Assembly: GCA_937902945.1 (NCBI GenBank)
Contig: CALEMD010000063.1
Location: 1-30,789, forward strand
Origin: an uncultured Erysipelotrichaceae bacterium
Lineage (GTDB): Bacteria > Bacillota_I > Bacilli_A > Erysipelotrichales > Erysipelotrichaceae
Direction of reading: 5' to 3'
Length of the DNA: 30,789 nt
Made by a program: the position numbers and the translations under genes. Below the pieces are notes generated by a model, which was not told the origin of the DNA, made no database searches, and was given only the letters and a program-made list of their open reading frames with translations. Shown piece by piece: positions 6,766 through 14,264 of this stretch. The first letter of the stretch is position 1. Each line of letters opens with the position of its first letter.

Positions 6766-8088
6766 TTATTTTCCCAGACAGAAGCGTCGGAATATTTCAT
6801 CCAGCATTCCCTCTCTTGTTGCCTGTCCTGTTATTTCCTTAATTGCGGAATATGCATTCTGCAGATCAATTGTCACAAGATCCAGTTCAACATCATTTTC
6901 AAGAGCTTTCACCACTTCATTCATTGCGTTTCTTGCCTGGATAGCAAGACCAATCTGTCTTTCATTATTCAGGGTATCGGATTCAGCGGCCTTCATCGGC
7001 TCTGCATATTTAGTCTGTATAGCATCAATCAGATTCTGTATATCGTGATTCACAGCACTTATGGCAACAGTTCCTTCTACTTCTCTGCGATCCTTCTTGT
7101 TATAAACAACAATCCTGTTTCTTCCAGCAGTCAGATCCAGCAGCTGTCTGTCATTCTCATCCAATTCAGCAGAACTGTCTATAACCACAATAATCAATTC
7201 TGCTTTTTCCAAAGCCTTTAATGAGCGTTCAATGCCCATCTCTTCAATTGGATCTGCGGACTTCCGAATTCCCGCAGTGTCAATGAGATTCAGTGTTATA
7301 TCTCCAACTTTCACACTGCCTTCAACCAAATCTCTTGTTGTACCGGCAACATCTGTCACGATTGCCTTATCTTCCTCAAGCAGAGCATTTAAAAGACTGG
7401 ACTTTCCAACATTTGGTTTTCCTAGAATGACTGTATTGATTCCTCTTCGTATCTGTACAGCCTGCGATGCTCTTCTGATCAGTTCATCCATCTGTACAAG
7501 CCATTGTTTTGCATGCGGCAGAATCTCTTCACTGCTCAGCTGATGCACATCATCATATTCGGGATAATCAATGTTCACTTCTATCTGCGAAATCATCTGG
7601 ATCAGTTCTTCTTCAAGAGGACTGATCAGTTTAGCTATACTGCCCTTTAGAGAATGAACCGCACTGCGGGCATTGACTGCATCTGCCGCTCTGATCATTT
7701 CATTCACGCCCTCTGCCTGCGGCAGATCAATGCGTCCATTCAGATATGCTCTTTCAGTAAACTCACCAGGCAGTGCAATTCTTGCGCCTTCACCAATGCA
7801 AAGACTCAGTATCTTCTTTGTAATGTATATTCCGCCATGGCAGCTGATCTCCACCATGTTTTCAGCAGTAAAAGACTTCGGTGCTCTGAACAGTGTGGCA
7901 AGTACTTCATCTATCGGCTCTTTTCCTTCATATACAGTTGCATAATGCACTGTATAGCCAGCCGTATTCTCAAAGTCTTTTCTGCACAGTCTGCCGGCAA
8001 TTTCAATTGCCTCGTCCCCGCTCATTCTGACAATAGCAATCGCTCCTTCTCCTGGAGCTGTTGCTATAGCCACTATCGTATCTTTCAT
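6766..8088 (-). CDS. mnmE: tRNA uridine-5-carboxymethylaminomethyl GTPase
   Basis: MnmE works with MnmG to install the (carboxymethyl)aminomethyl group at wobble U34 of certain tRNAs, using a folate one-carbon unit. The N-terminal domain starts TIVAIATAPGEGAIAIVR. The inserted G domain has the P-loop GKPNVGKSS, the DVAGTTRD switch and the NKKD guanine motif. The protein ends in the family C-terminal CLGK, whose cysteine is essential. With the ATG used here it has 440 residues, slightly short of the usual 450-460; a GTG five codons upstream (8101-8103) is the alternative. Neither has a clear ribosome site. Unusually for Bacillota, mnmE is not adjacent to mnmG, which lies 15 kb away. Confidence 0.95.
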   Translation of the reverse strand: MKDTIVAIATAPGEGAIAIVRMSGDEAIEIAGRLCRKDFENTAGYTVHYATVYEGKEPIDEVLATLFRAPKSFTAENMVEISCHGGIYITKKILSLCIGEGARIALPGEFTERAYLNGRIDLPQAEGVNEMIRAADAVNARSAVHSLKGSIAKLISPLEEELIQMISQIEVNIDYPEYDDVHQLSSEEILPHAKQWLVQMDELIRRASQAVQIRRGINTVILGKPNVGKSSLLNALLEEDKAIVTDVAGTTRDLVEGSVKVGDITLNLIDTAGIRKSADPIEEMGIERSLKALEKAELIIVVIDSSAELDENDRQLLDLTAGRNRIVVYNKKDRREVEGTVAISAVNHDIQNLIDAIQTKYAEPMKAAESDTLNNERQIGLAIQARNAMNEVVKALENDVELDLVTIDLQNAYSAIKEITGQATREGMLDEIFRRFCLGK

Positions 8089-8103
8089 TGGATTCGTATT
8101 CAC

Positions 8104-8268
8104 TATTACAGTTTATCATAATTCGTCTGCATCTAAACGTCTGTCGCAAAACATCCAGTGGGTATTCCTATACTCTTTTCCGCCTGCAATTGCGAATATC
8201 AGAATATTGTCGAGCAACATTCGCCAACCATCTTATAAAGATACCCAATATGGTGTATTCTTACTTCT
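8104..8268. other. Divergent intergenic region between mnmE and dbpA
   Basis: These 165 bases must hold promoters for both directions. A TATGAT hexamer on the minus strand (8115-8120) could serve mnmE, but I see no matching -35. On the plus side an inverted repeat GCGAAT (8192-8197) / ATTCGC (8219-8224) encloses a smaller one, AATAT-caga-ATATT (8195-8208), which could be an operator or leader fold. No ORF is convincing. Confidence 0.4.
8233..8261 (+). promoter_or_regulatory. Possible promoter giving a leaderless dbpA mRNA
   Basis: TTATAA (8233-8238) and TATTCT (8256-8261) are separated by 17 nt. Transcription would then start at or just before the ATG at 8269, which would explain the lack of a ribosome site there. 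Both boxes are weak. Confidence 0.25.
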
Positions 8269-9642
8269 ATGAATACATTCACTTTATTGAAGCCAGAACT
8301 GCAGCGTTCTATTGAACGCTCAGGATACAGAACACCGAATGCCGTTCAAAGCAGAGTCATTCCTCTTCTGCTTGCAGGACATAATCTTTTTGTGCAGTCA
8401 AAAACCGGATCCGGAAAAACTCTTGCATACCTGCTTCCTATGATACAGAACATTGAAACAGACAATCGAAATATTCAGGCTTTGATACTTGCCCCAACAC
8501 GTGAACTTGCCTTGCAGGCTGACGCAGACGCAAGAGCTCTTTGCCTTGACAGCCATATTCACTGTGCATGCATCATCGGCGGAATGCCAGAATCCATACA
8601 GAGCAACCAGTTGAAAAGCCATCCTGCAATCATTACTGCAACTCCGGGAAGACTGCTGGATCTTCTGAAAAGAAATCTTCTTGACCTTGCCGCATTAAAA
8701 CTGACTGTCTTTGATGAGGCCGATCAGCTGTTTTCCAGCGGTCAGAAAGATGAAGTGCTGGAGATAAGAAAACTATTGCCAGATGTTCAGACAGCTCTGT
8801 TTTCAGCAACCATCAGTGAAGAACAGGAGTCTCTTTTTCCTGGTGATTTCATGCCTGTTATCATGGATGATCCATCCTCCATCAATCCCGATATTACCGC
8901 ATGGCTGATAGAAACAGATGACAGGTTCAGAACACTGATGGATTTGCTGAAGCATCTTCCCATCACTTCAGCCATCATCTTCACGGATTACATACAGACA
9001 TGCATGGATCTCAGCGAGAAACTGCAGAGCAGAAATATACTGGCGGATGCTTTTTCAAGTCACTCCAGCCAATCACAGAGAAACCGTATTATAAGGCGTT
9101 TCAAAGAAGGAAAGATCCGTGTTCTATGTGCAACAGATGCAGCTGCTAGAGGTCTTGATATTGCGGATGTATCGCATATCATTCAGTATGATCTGCCTTT
9201 TGACAGAGAAACATACATCCACCGTTCCGGCCGCAGTGCCCACCAGGGACAGACAGGAATCAGCATTACACTTTATTCTAAAGATCAGAAGGACACAGAA
9301 ACTGTACAGTACCTTCTGCAGAATGCTGAACCGATGCCTCCTCTGCCTGAAGAGATTCAGGATCTCAGCAATCCTATAGACAAGGCTTCCAGCAAGCATA
9401 CTGAAGGTGTGCAGACATTCATAATCCGCGCCGGCAGAAAAGATAAAATCAGACCCGGTGATATAGTAGGTGCATTCTGTTCCATTGTCCCTTATGAACA
9501 GATTACTGCAATAGAAATACAGGATTACTTCAGTATGGTATCTATACTGAATACAGACAGGCACTTAAGTGATAAGGTGCGTGACTTGCAGATTAAAGGA
9601 CGCAGAAGACGTATTGAAAAGAAAAGAAACAGAGATCTATGA
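8269..9642 (+). CDS. dbpA: DEAD-box ATP-dependent RNA helicase, DbpA/YxiN type
   Basis: This 457-residue RNA helicase has an N-terminal Q motif, motif I SKTGSGKT, motif Ia PTRELA, TPGR, motif II DEAD, motif III SAT, and motif V ATDAAARGLDI. Its C-terminal about 75 residues (GRKDKIRPGDIVGAF and after) match the DbpA RNA-binding domain, which in E. coli DbpA and B. subtilis YxiN recognises hairpin 92 of 23S rRNA. A role in 50S assembly is therefore likely. Motif VI reads HRSGRSAHQG, so the second arginine of the usual HRxGRxxR is a histidine. No ribosome site is visible before the ATG, yet the Q-motif position supports this start. The stop overlaps the MATE gene (ATGA). Confidence 0.92.
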   Translation: MNTFTLLKPELQRSIERSGYRTPNAVQSRVIPLLLAGHNLFVQSKTGSGKTLAYLLPMIQNIETDNRNIQALILAPTRELALQADADARALCLDSHIHCACIIGGMPESIQSNQLKSHPAIITATPGRLLDLLKRNLLDLAALKLTVFDEADQLFSSGQKDEVLEIRKLLPDVQTALFSATISEEQESLFPGDFMPVIMDDPSSINPDITAWLIETDDRFRTLMDLLKHLPITSAIIFTDYIQTCMDLSEKLQSRNILADAFSSHSSQSQRNRIIRRFKEGKIRVLCATDAAARGLDIADVSHIIQYDLPFDRETYIHRSGRSAHQGQTGISITLYSKDQKDTETVQYLLQNAEPMPPLPEEIQDLSNPIDKASSKHTEGVQTFIIRAGRKDKIRPGDIVGAFCSIVPYEQITAIEIQDYFSMVSILNTDRHLSDKVRDLQIKGRRRRIEKKRNRDL

Positions 9643-10970
9643 ACAGAAAAATAGACATTCTTCATGGTGACATAACCACAACAATACTGCAGCTGATGTA
9701 TCCCATTCTCTTCTGCGGAATTTTTCAGCAGCTTTACAATCTCGCAGACGGTATCGTACTTGGTCATTATGCCGGCAGTCTTGGCATTGCAGTCATCGGC
9801 GGATCAGCCAATACATTGGTCAATCTGTTTGTCGGTTTATGCGGAAGCCTTACATCCGGCTGCATGATTATTGCGGCATATCATTACGGAAGAAACGACC
9901 ATGACTGTGTTCGCCATACCATTGAGACTTCTCTGCTTCTTTCTCTTGCATTTGGCATATTGATTGTTCTTATATGTGCTGTATCAGCCAGATATTATTT
10001 CTTATACATGAGCGTACCTGCAGAAATCTATGAACGCTCCATTGCCTATCTGCGGCTGTATGCTATCGGGTTTGTTCCCTATGCTGTATTTATGACTACA
10101 GTCGGTCTGATGAGATCCGCAGGAGAGGCAAAGAGACCTACCCAATGTCTGATATTCTCTTATATTCTCAACATCCTTTTTGATATTGTATTTGTTGGAG
10201 TATTCAAGATGCAGGAACTAGGAATTGCAGCCGCCTTCATCCTGACGCAGATCATCAGTGCCTTCTATACTCTGAATCTTTTTGCAGGGCGCAGTTCTTT
10301 AGATCTTCTTCATCTGCATTTTGAAGCAGAAGTCTCCACACGCATATTAAAGATAGCAGTTGCCGGAGGGGTCGCATCTCTTTGCTATTCTTTGACGAAC
10401 ATGCTTATTGCTTATGGCATCAATATGCTTGGCTCAGATACGATTGCTGCATATTCTGTCTATAACAAAATCGAATACGTTTTCTGGATATTCATGGGCG
10501 GGGTTTCTCTTTCGGTTACAACATTCTGCGGCCAGCAGTTTGGAGCAAAGCAGTATGATCGCCTGCATGCAGGTGTAATAAAAAGCTTTTGGATTGGACT
10601 GATCATCAGTGTGGGATGCAGTATTCTGATCCTATCCGCACAGAATCTATTCCCTCGTTTATTCACAGACAATAAAAATGTACTTTTAATCACAGCCCAG
10701 ATGATTCAGGTACTTGCACCATTCTACTGTGTATACACTGCCATTGAACCATTCTCTGCAGCACTGAGAGCGATCGGTGAATCAACTGCCGCAACAGTTA
10801 TTTCATTGTTATTTATATGCGGAGTTCGAGTTGCGTGGATCCTTGCTGTTGCATACAGATACCTCTCTATCCAGAATATCCTGCTTACATATCCTGTCAG
10901 CTGGCTGTTTGCCTCTACGGGTATGGCTGTATATTATTTCATCGTCAAAAAAAGGATTCTGCATAGCTGA
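9639..10970 (+). CDS. MATE family efflux transporter
   Basis: This 443-residue, highly hydrophobic protein belongs to the multi-antimicrobial extrusion family, exporting drugs or cationic metabolites by Na+ or H+ antiport. It has the usual 12-helix layout in two related halves. The N-terminus ILQLMYPILFCGIFQQLYNL and the following LADGIVLGHYAG are typical of Bacillota members. Substrate cannot be inferred. The ATG overlaps the helicase stop by 4 nt, so translation is probably coupled and the two genes share an mRNA. Its last codons overlap the minus-strand terminator of the convergent downstream gene, and its own likely terminator lies inside that gene. Confidence 0.93.
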   Translation: MNRKIDILHGDITTTILQLMYPILFCGIFQQLYNLADGIVLGHYAGSLGIAVIGGSANTLVNLFVGLCGSLTSGCMIIAAYHYGRNDHDCVRHTIETSLLLSLAFGILIVLICAVSARYYFLYMSVPAEIYERSIAYLRLYAIGFVPYAVFMTTVGLMRSAGEAKRPTQCLIFSYILNILFDIVFVGVFKMQELGIAAAFILTQIISAFYTLNLFAGRSSLDLLHLHFEAEVSTRILKIAVAGGVASLCYSLTNMLIAYGINMLGSDTIAAYSVYNKIEYVFWIFMGGVSLSVTTFCGQQFGAKQYDRLHAGVIKSFWIGLIISVGCSILILSAQNLFPRLFTDNKNVLLITAQMIQVLAPFYCVYTAIEPFSAALRAIGESTAATVISLLFICGVRVAWILAVAYRYLSIQNILLTYPVSWLFASTGMAVYYFIVKKRILHS

Positions 10971-10984
10971 TGTCTGCCGAATCC
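10947..10984 (-). terminator. Terminator of the 10984-11526 gene, inside the MATE coding end
   Basis: On the minus strand GGATTC (10984-10979) pairs with GAATCC (10959-10954). Three further pairs (GCA/TGC) lie inside a one-by-one mismatch, and seven T residues follow (10953-10947). The hairpin starts at the stop codon itself and occupies the last codons of the convergent MATE gene. Confidence 0.75.
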
Positions 10985-11526
10985 TACTTTACGGATCTTG
11001 TGCTGATACTTTGAAATGTACCTGAACCCGAAGGCTCTATTCCCTCAAGAATGATCCTCGGGTTTTTCTTCTGCAGAAATGCCGCAAGGCATTGTGCCTG
11101 CAAAGCAGTTACTGTTCTGATATTGACTGTTTCATCATCAACCTGCATGCTTAGAACTGCTGTGCCGTTTTTCTTTCCTTTATCCTGCAGCTTAATAACA
11201 TTATGATAATCTGATTCAATGATTCCCTTCTTCCCATATGTAAGCATTCTTTCTTCAAGAAAGAATGTGTTCTCAAATTCAATAGAACTATTTTCATATT
11301 CTGAAATGTTCTGAATCTTCTTAATCTGTTTTGAAATACGAAGCTTCAGATAATAATATCTGCATAATATCAGTGCCAGCATCACTGCTGTTATGATGAC
11401 ATAGATTCGAAGATTTGCACGTCCTGTAATTGTAATGAAACTAAGAGCAAATATAGCCATTGCCAAGGCCATTAATAGAAAGCTGTATTTTAAACTTATA
11501 ACAGAATAGTAGTATCTTTTAAGCAT
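10984..11526 (-). CDS. Two-helix membrane protein with C-terminal soluble domain, unknown function
   Basis: I do not recognise a named family with confidence. The 180-residue protein has two transmembrane helices (about residues 14-34 and 39-60), then a roughly 100-residue cytoplasmic domain of alternating strands. This domain runs from ISKQIKK through EERMLTYGKKGIIESDYHNVIKLQDK to a final predicted helix TALQAQCLAAFLQKK. The layout resembles the YcxB/PH-like membrane proteins of Bacillota, an inference from topology only. The ATG has GAGG 8 nt upstream. It is a single-gene unit with its own promoter directly after the atp terminator, and it converges on the MATE gene. Confidence 0.75.
   Translation of the reverse strand: MLKRYYYSVISLKYSFLLMALAMAIFALSFITITGRANLRIYVIITAVMLALILCRYYYLKLRISKQIKKIQNISEYENSSIEFENTFFLEERMLTYGKKGIIESDYHNVIKLQDKGKKNGTAVLSMQVDDETVNIRTVTALQAQCLAAFLQKKNPRIILEGIEPSGSGTFQSISTRSVK
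11025..11067 (+). terminator. Possible terminator of the dbpA-MATE unit
   Basis: AACCCGA (11025-11031) pairs with TCGGGTT (11058-11064), which runs into more T residues. The loop is long (26 nt). It lies about 55 nt after the MATE stop, within the coding end of the convergent gene. Confidence 0.4.
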
Positions 11527-11549
11527 TTGCTGAACCTCACTTCTTTACA

Positions 11550-11579
11550 ATAGTAGCGTACGTTTATTTATTCATTCAA
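11550..11579 (-). promoter_or_regulatory. Promoter of the 10984-11526 gene
   Basis: On the minus strand TTGAAT (11579-11574) and TACTAT (11555-11550) are 18 nt apart and end about 24 nt before the start codon. The -35 box begins inside the T tract of the atp terminator. Confidence 0.45.
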
Positions 11580-11598
11580 AAAGAGGCATTGCCTCTTT
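11577..11598 (-). terminator. Intrinsic terminator of the ATP synthase operon
   Basis: On the minus strand AAAGAGGC (11598-11591) pairs perfectly with GCCTCTTT (11587-11580) around a three-base loop, with a T tract to 11578. It begins 9 nt after the atpC stop. Confidence 0.9.
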
Positions 11599-11606
11599 CT
11601 GAATTG

Positions 11607-12002
11607 TCATCCATTTTTTACTTTGATTCTGTTTACCGCTTTCTGCAATGCGACTTGAGCACGTTTTATATCTTCGTTCGGGCCGCCTGACTGCAGATGT
11701 GTCAAAGCTCTCTGCTTTGCGGCTTCTGCTCTTTCTTCATCTATTTCAGTCTTGCTTTCAACAGCATCACTCAGTATCTTTGCTTGGTTATCGCGGAAGT
11801 AAAACAGACCGCCGGCAACAGCATAATCCTGACGGACTCCGTTTTCCTCTGTAGACATATGTCCTATTTTCAGCATTGTAACAAGAGGCATATGATTGAT
11901 AAGAATACCTTCTTCTCCATCTGTTGAACAGATATTGATAATAGGAGTATCCAGTTCCTTATATACACCTTCCGGAGTGACAATGCGGCAATGAATCATC
12001 AT
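11607..12002 (-). CDS. atpC: F0F1 ATP synthase epsilon subunit
   Basis: Epsilon sits on the central stalk of F1 and restrains ATP hydrolysis through its mobile C-terminal helices. The 131-residue protein has the N-terminal beta-sandwich (IVTPEGVYKEL onward, with GILINHMPLVTML) and the C-terminal helical hairpin rich in Glu, Lys and Arg (about residues 88-131). Two ATG codons lie in tandem; the first overlaps the atpD stop by 4 nt. It is the last gene of the operon and is followed by a strong terminator. Confidence 0.95.
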   Translation of the reverse strand: MMIHCRIVTPEGVYKELDTPIINICSTDGEEGILINHMPLVTMLKIGHMSTEENGVRQDYAVAGGLFYFRDNQAKILSDAVESKTEIDEERAEAAKQRALTHLQSGGPNEDIKRAQVALQKAVNRIKVKNG

Positions 12003-13393
12003 TTCAGTGACTCTGCCTTCTTAACAACATCATCCACTGTTCCTGCAAACATAAATGCCTGCTCAGGAAGATCATCATATTTTCCATCCAGGATCTGGCG
12101 GAAACTGCTGACCGTATCTTTAATAGGAACATACTTGCCTTTCATGCCGCTGAACTGTTCTGCAACAGAGAATGGCTGAGAAAGGAAATTGCGGATTCTT
12201 CTTGCACGATTGACGATTTTCTTATCATCTTCACCAAGTTCATCCATACCGAGAATGGCAATGATATCCTGCAGTTCTTTATATCTCTGCAGTATCTGCT
12301 GCACTTCACGGGCTACCTTATAGTGTTCTTCTCCAATCAAAAGAGGATCAATCATACGGCTGCTGGATGCCAATGGATCAACAGCTGGATAAATACCTAA
12401 GGAAGCTATTGAACGATCAAGAACCGTTTTCGCATCAAGGTGTGAGAACGCTGTAGCTGGAGCTGGGTCAGTCAAATCATCTGCTGGCACATAGATTGCC
12501 TGAACAGAAGTAATAGATCCGCTTTCTGTTGAAGTAATGCGTTCCTGCAGCTGGCCCATTTCTGTTGCCAGTGTCGGCTGATATCCGACGGCACTCGGCA
12601 TTCTGCCCAGCAGTGCAGAAACTTCAGAACCTGCCTGTGTGAATCGGAAAATATTGTCAATAAACAGAAGAACATCCTGATGATCGACATCACGATAGTA
12701 TTCTGCCATTGTCAAAGCCGAAAGAGCGACTCTCATTCTGGCACCTGGCGATTCATTCATCTGCCCGTAAACCAGAACTGTGTTCTTAAGAACGCCTGAG
12801 TTTTTCATCTCATAATACATATCATTGCCTTCACGGGTTCTTTCACCAACACCCGCCACAACAGATCTGCCGCCGTGTTCAATGGCGATATTATGAATCA
12901 GTTCCTGCATCAGGACAGTCTTGCCGACACCTGCTCCGCCGAACAGTCCTGTTTTTCCGCCTTTTGTATATGGGCATAGCAGATCGATGACCTTAATGCC
13001 AGTCTCCAGTATTTCACTGGATGTCTGCTGTTCTTCGAAAGTAGGCGCTTCTCTATGAATCGGCATATATTTTTCTGCTTTTGCCGGACCGAGGTTATCG
13101 ATCGGCTCGCCAAGCACATTGAACATTCTGCCTAATATCTCATCTCCAACTGGAACTTCGATCGGCGAATTGGTATTGATGCATTCCATTCCGCGTACCA
13201 GTCCATCAGTAGAACTCATGGCTATGCAGCGAACAATATCGTCGCCGATATGCTGAGCTACTTCAGCAGTCATTTCACTGCCATCGTCTTTTCTGATCTT
13301 CACCGCATTGCGGATTGCCGGCAGTTCCTGCGGCTCGAACCGGATATCAATGACCGGTCCTATGACCTGAACGATTTTTCCTGTATCTTTCAT
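11999..13393 (-). CDS. atpD: F0F1 ATP synthase beta subunit
   Basis: Beta carries the catalytic nucleotide sites of F1. The 464-residue protein has the P-loop GGAGVGKT (152-159), GERTREG (183-189) with the catalytic glutamate, ALSALTMAEYYRD, and the family signature PAVDPLASSS (336-345). The lever segment that couples to gamma, usually DELSEED, reads DELGEDD here (384-390), which keeps most of its acidic charge. The ATG has AAGGAA upstream and follows atpG by 17 nt. The stop overlaps atpC. Confidence 0.98.
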   Translation of the reverse strand: MKDTGKIVQVIGPVIDIRFEPQELPAIRNAVKIRKDDGSEMTAEVAQHIGDDIVRCIAMSSTDGLVRGMECINTNSPIEVPVGDEILGRMFNVLGEPIDNLGPAKAEKYMPIHREAPTFEEQQTSSEILETGIKVIDLLCPYTKGGKTGLFGGAGVGKTVLMQELIHNIAIEHGGRSVVAGVGERTREGNDMYYEMKNSGVLKNTVLVYGQMNESPGARMRVALSALTMAEYYRDVDHQDVLLFIDNIFRFTQAGSEVSALLGRMPSAVGYQPTLATEMGQLQERITSTESGSITSVQAIYVPADDLTDPAPATAFSHLDAKTVLDRSIASLGIYPAVDPLASSSRMIDPLLIGEEHYKVAREVQQILQRYKELQDIIAILGMDELGEDDKKIVNRARRIRNFLSQPFSVAEQFSGMKGKYVPIKDTVSSFRQILDGKYDDLPEQAFMFAGTVDDVVKKAESLK

Positions 13394-13410
13394 GTCTATT
13401 CCTTCTTTCT

Positions 13411-14262
13411 CTACACTGCGGATGATCCGCCGATGATTTCAGTGATCTCCTGCGTTATGCTTGCCTGTCTTGCTTTGTTATATTCAAGGCGCAGACTTTC
13501 ATTGAGATCATCTGCATTGTCAGTTGCCGTCTTCATTGCCACTCTGCGGTTTCCCTGTTCTGCTGTCTTTGTCTCGAGCCAGGCTGCATAGCTGACGCTG
13601 TCGAGCATCATTGGAATCAAGTCTGACAGAATGGTCTGCGGATCCGGTTCAAACAGTGTTTCCGCCTGCGGCCCTTCTTCTTTCTCTGCACTGCCGCCTT
13701 CCATCACACATGGCAGCAATGTCTCCGTCTTCGGGCTGAATGTCATTGTGTTAATAAACTGCATATATAGAATCTGGAAAACGGATACCTGATCCTGCAT
13801 GTACATATGCACTCCCTGTCTAACATAATCTTTCAATTCCAGGAAGGTAATTGTATCCGTCTGCACCGGTTCATTAAGGATGCGGAAGCCTGCTTCACTC
13901 AGTGAGCGGCGCAGTGCTGTACCAATTACAAGTATCGGATCTTCTGTCTTCAGATTCTCTTTAGCATATTTCATAATATTTGCATTATAGCTTCCGCAGA
14001 GTCCAAGATCACTGCAGAAAATCAAAGTCAATGTTCCTGTACTCTTCTTTGCGGCCATAAATTCGCTTTCAATATCCTTATTCTTGGCGGCAATTTCGTC
14101 AACGGTACTCTTAAGAACCCGTGCATACTCACGGTTGTTTTCCATCATCTTACGCTGTTTCAGCAGCTTTGCATTGGCTATCATTTCCATTGCGCTGGTG
14201 ATTTTCCGGGTTGAAGAAACAGAACGTATTCTTGATCTGAGTTCCTGTTTTGCCTGAACCAT
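13411..14262 (-). CDS. atpG: F0F1 ATP synthase gamma subunit
   Basis: Gamma is the rotating shaft in the alpha3-beta3 ring. The 283-residue protein has the long N-terminal helix (RIRSVSSTRKITSAMEMIA), the central Rossmann-like domain (LIFCSDLGLCGSYN) and the C-terminal helix ending in SITQEITEIIGGSSAV. The length is typical. The gene starts 2 nt after the atpA stop, and its ribosome site (AGGGAG) is formed by the last atpA codons, so the two are likely coupled. Confidence 0.97.
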   Translation of the reverse strand: MVQAKQELRSRIRSVSSTRKITSAMEMIANAKLLKQRKMMENNREYARVLKSTVDEIAAKNKDIESEFMAAKKSTGTLTLIFCSDLGLCGSYNANIMKYAKENLKTEDPILVIGTALRRSLSEAGFRILNEPVQTDTITFLELKDYVRQGVHMYMQDQVSVFQILYMQFINTMTFSPKTETLLPCVMEGGSAEKEEGPQAETLFEPDPQTILSDLIPMMLDSVSYAAWLETKTAEQGNRRVAMKTATDNADDLNESLRLEYNKARQASITQEITEIIGGSSAV

Positions 14263-14264
14263 TG

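Noticed and set aside
6466..7221. 251-codon open frame (+)
   Set aside because: It lies opposite the RDD gene and mnmE, both with clear family motifs, and its translation is Ser/Cys/Ile-rich with no domain.
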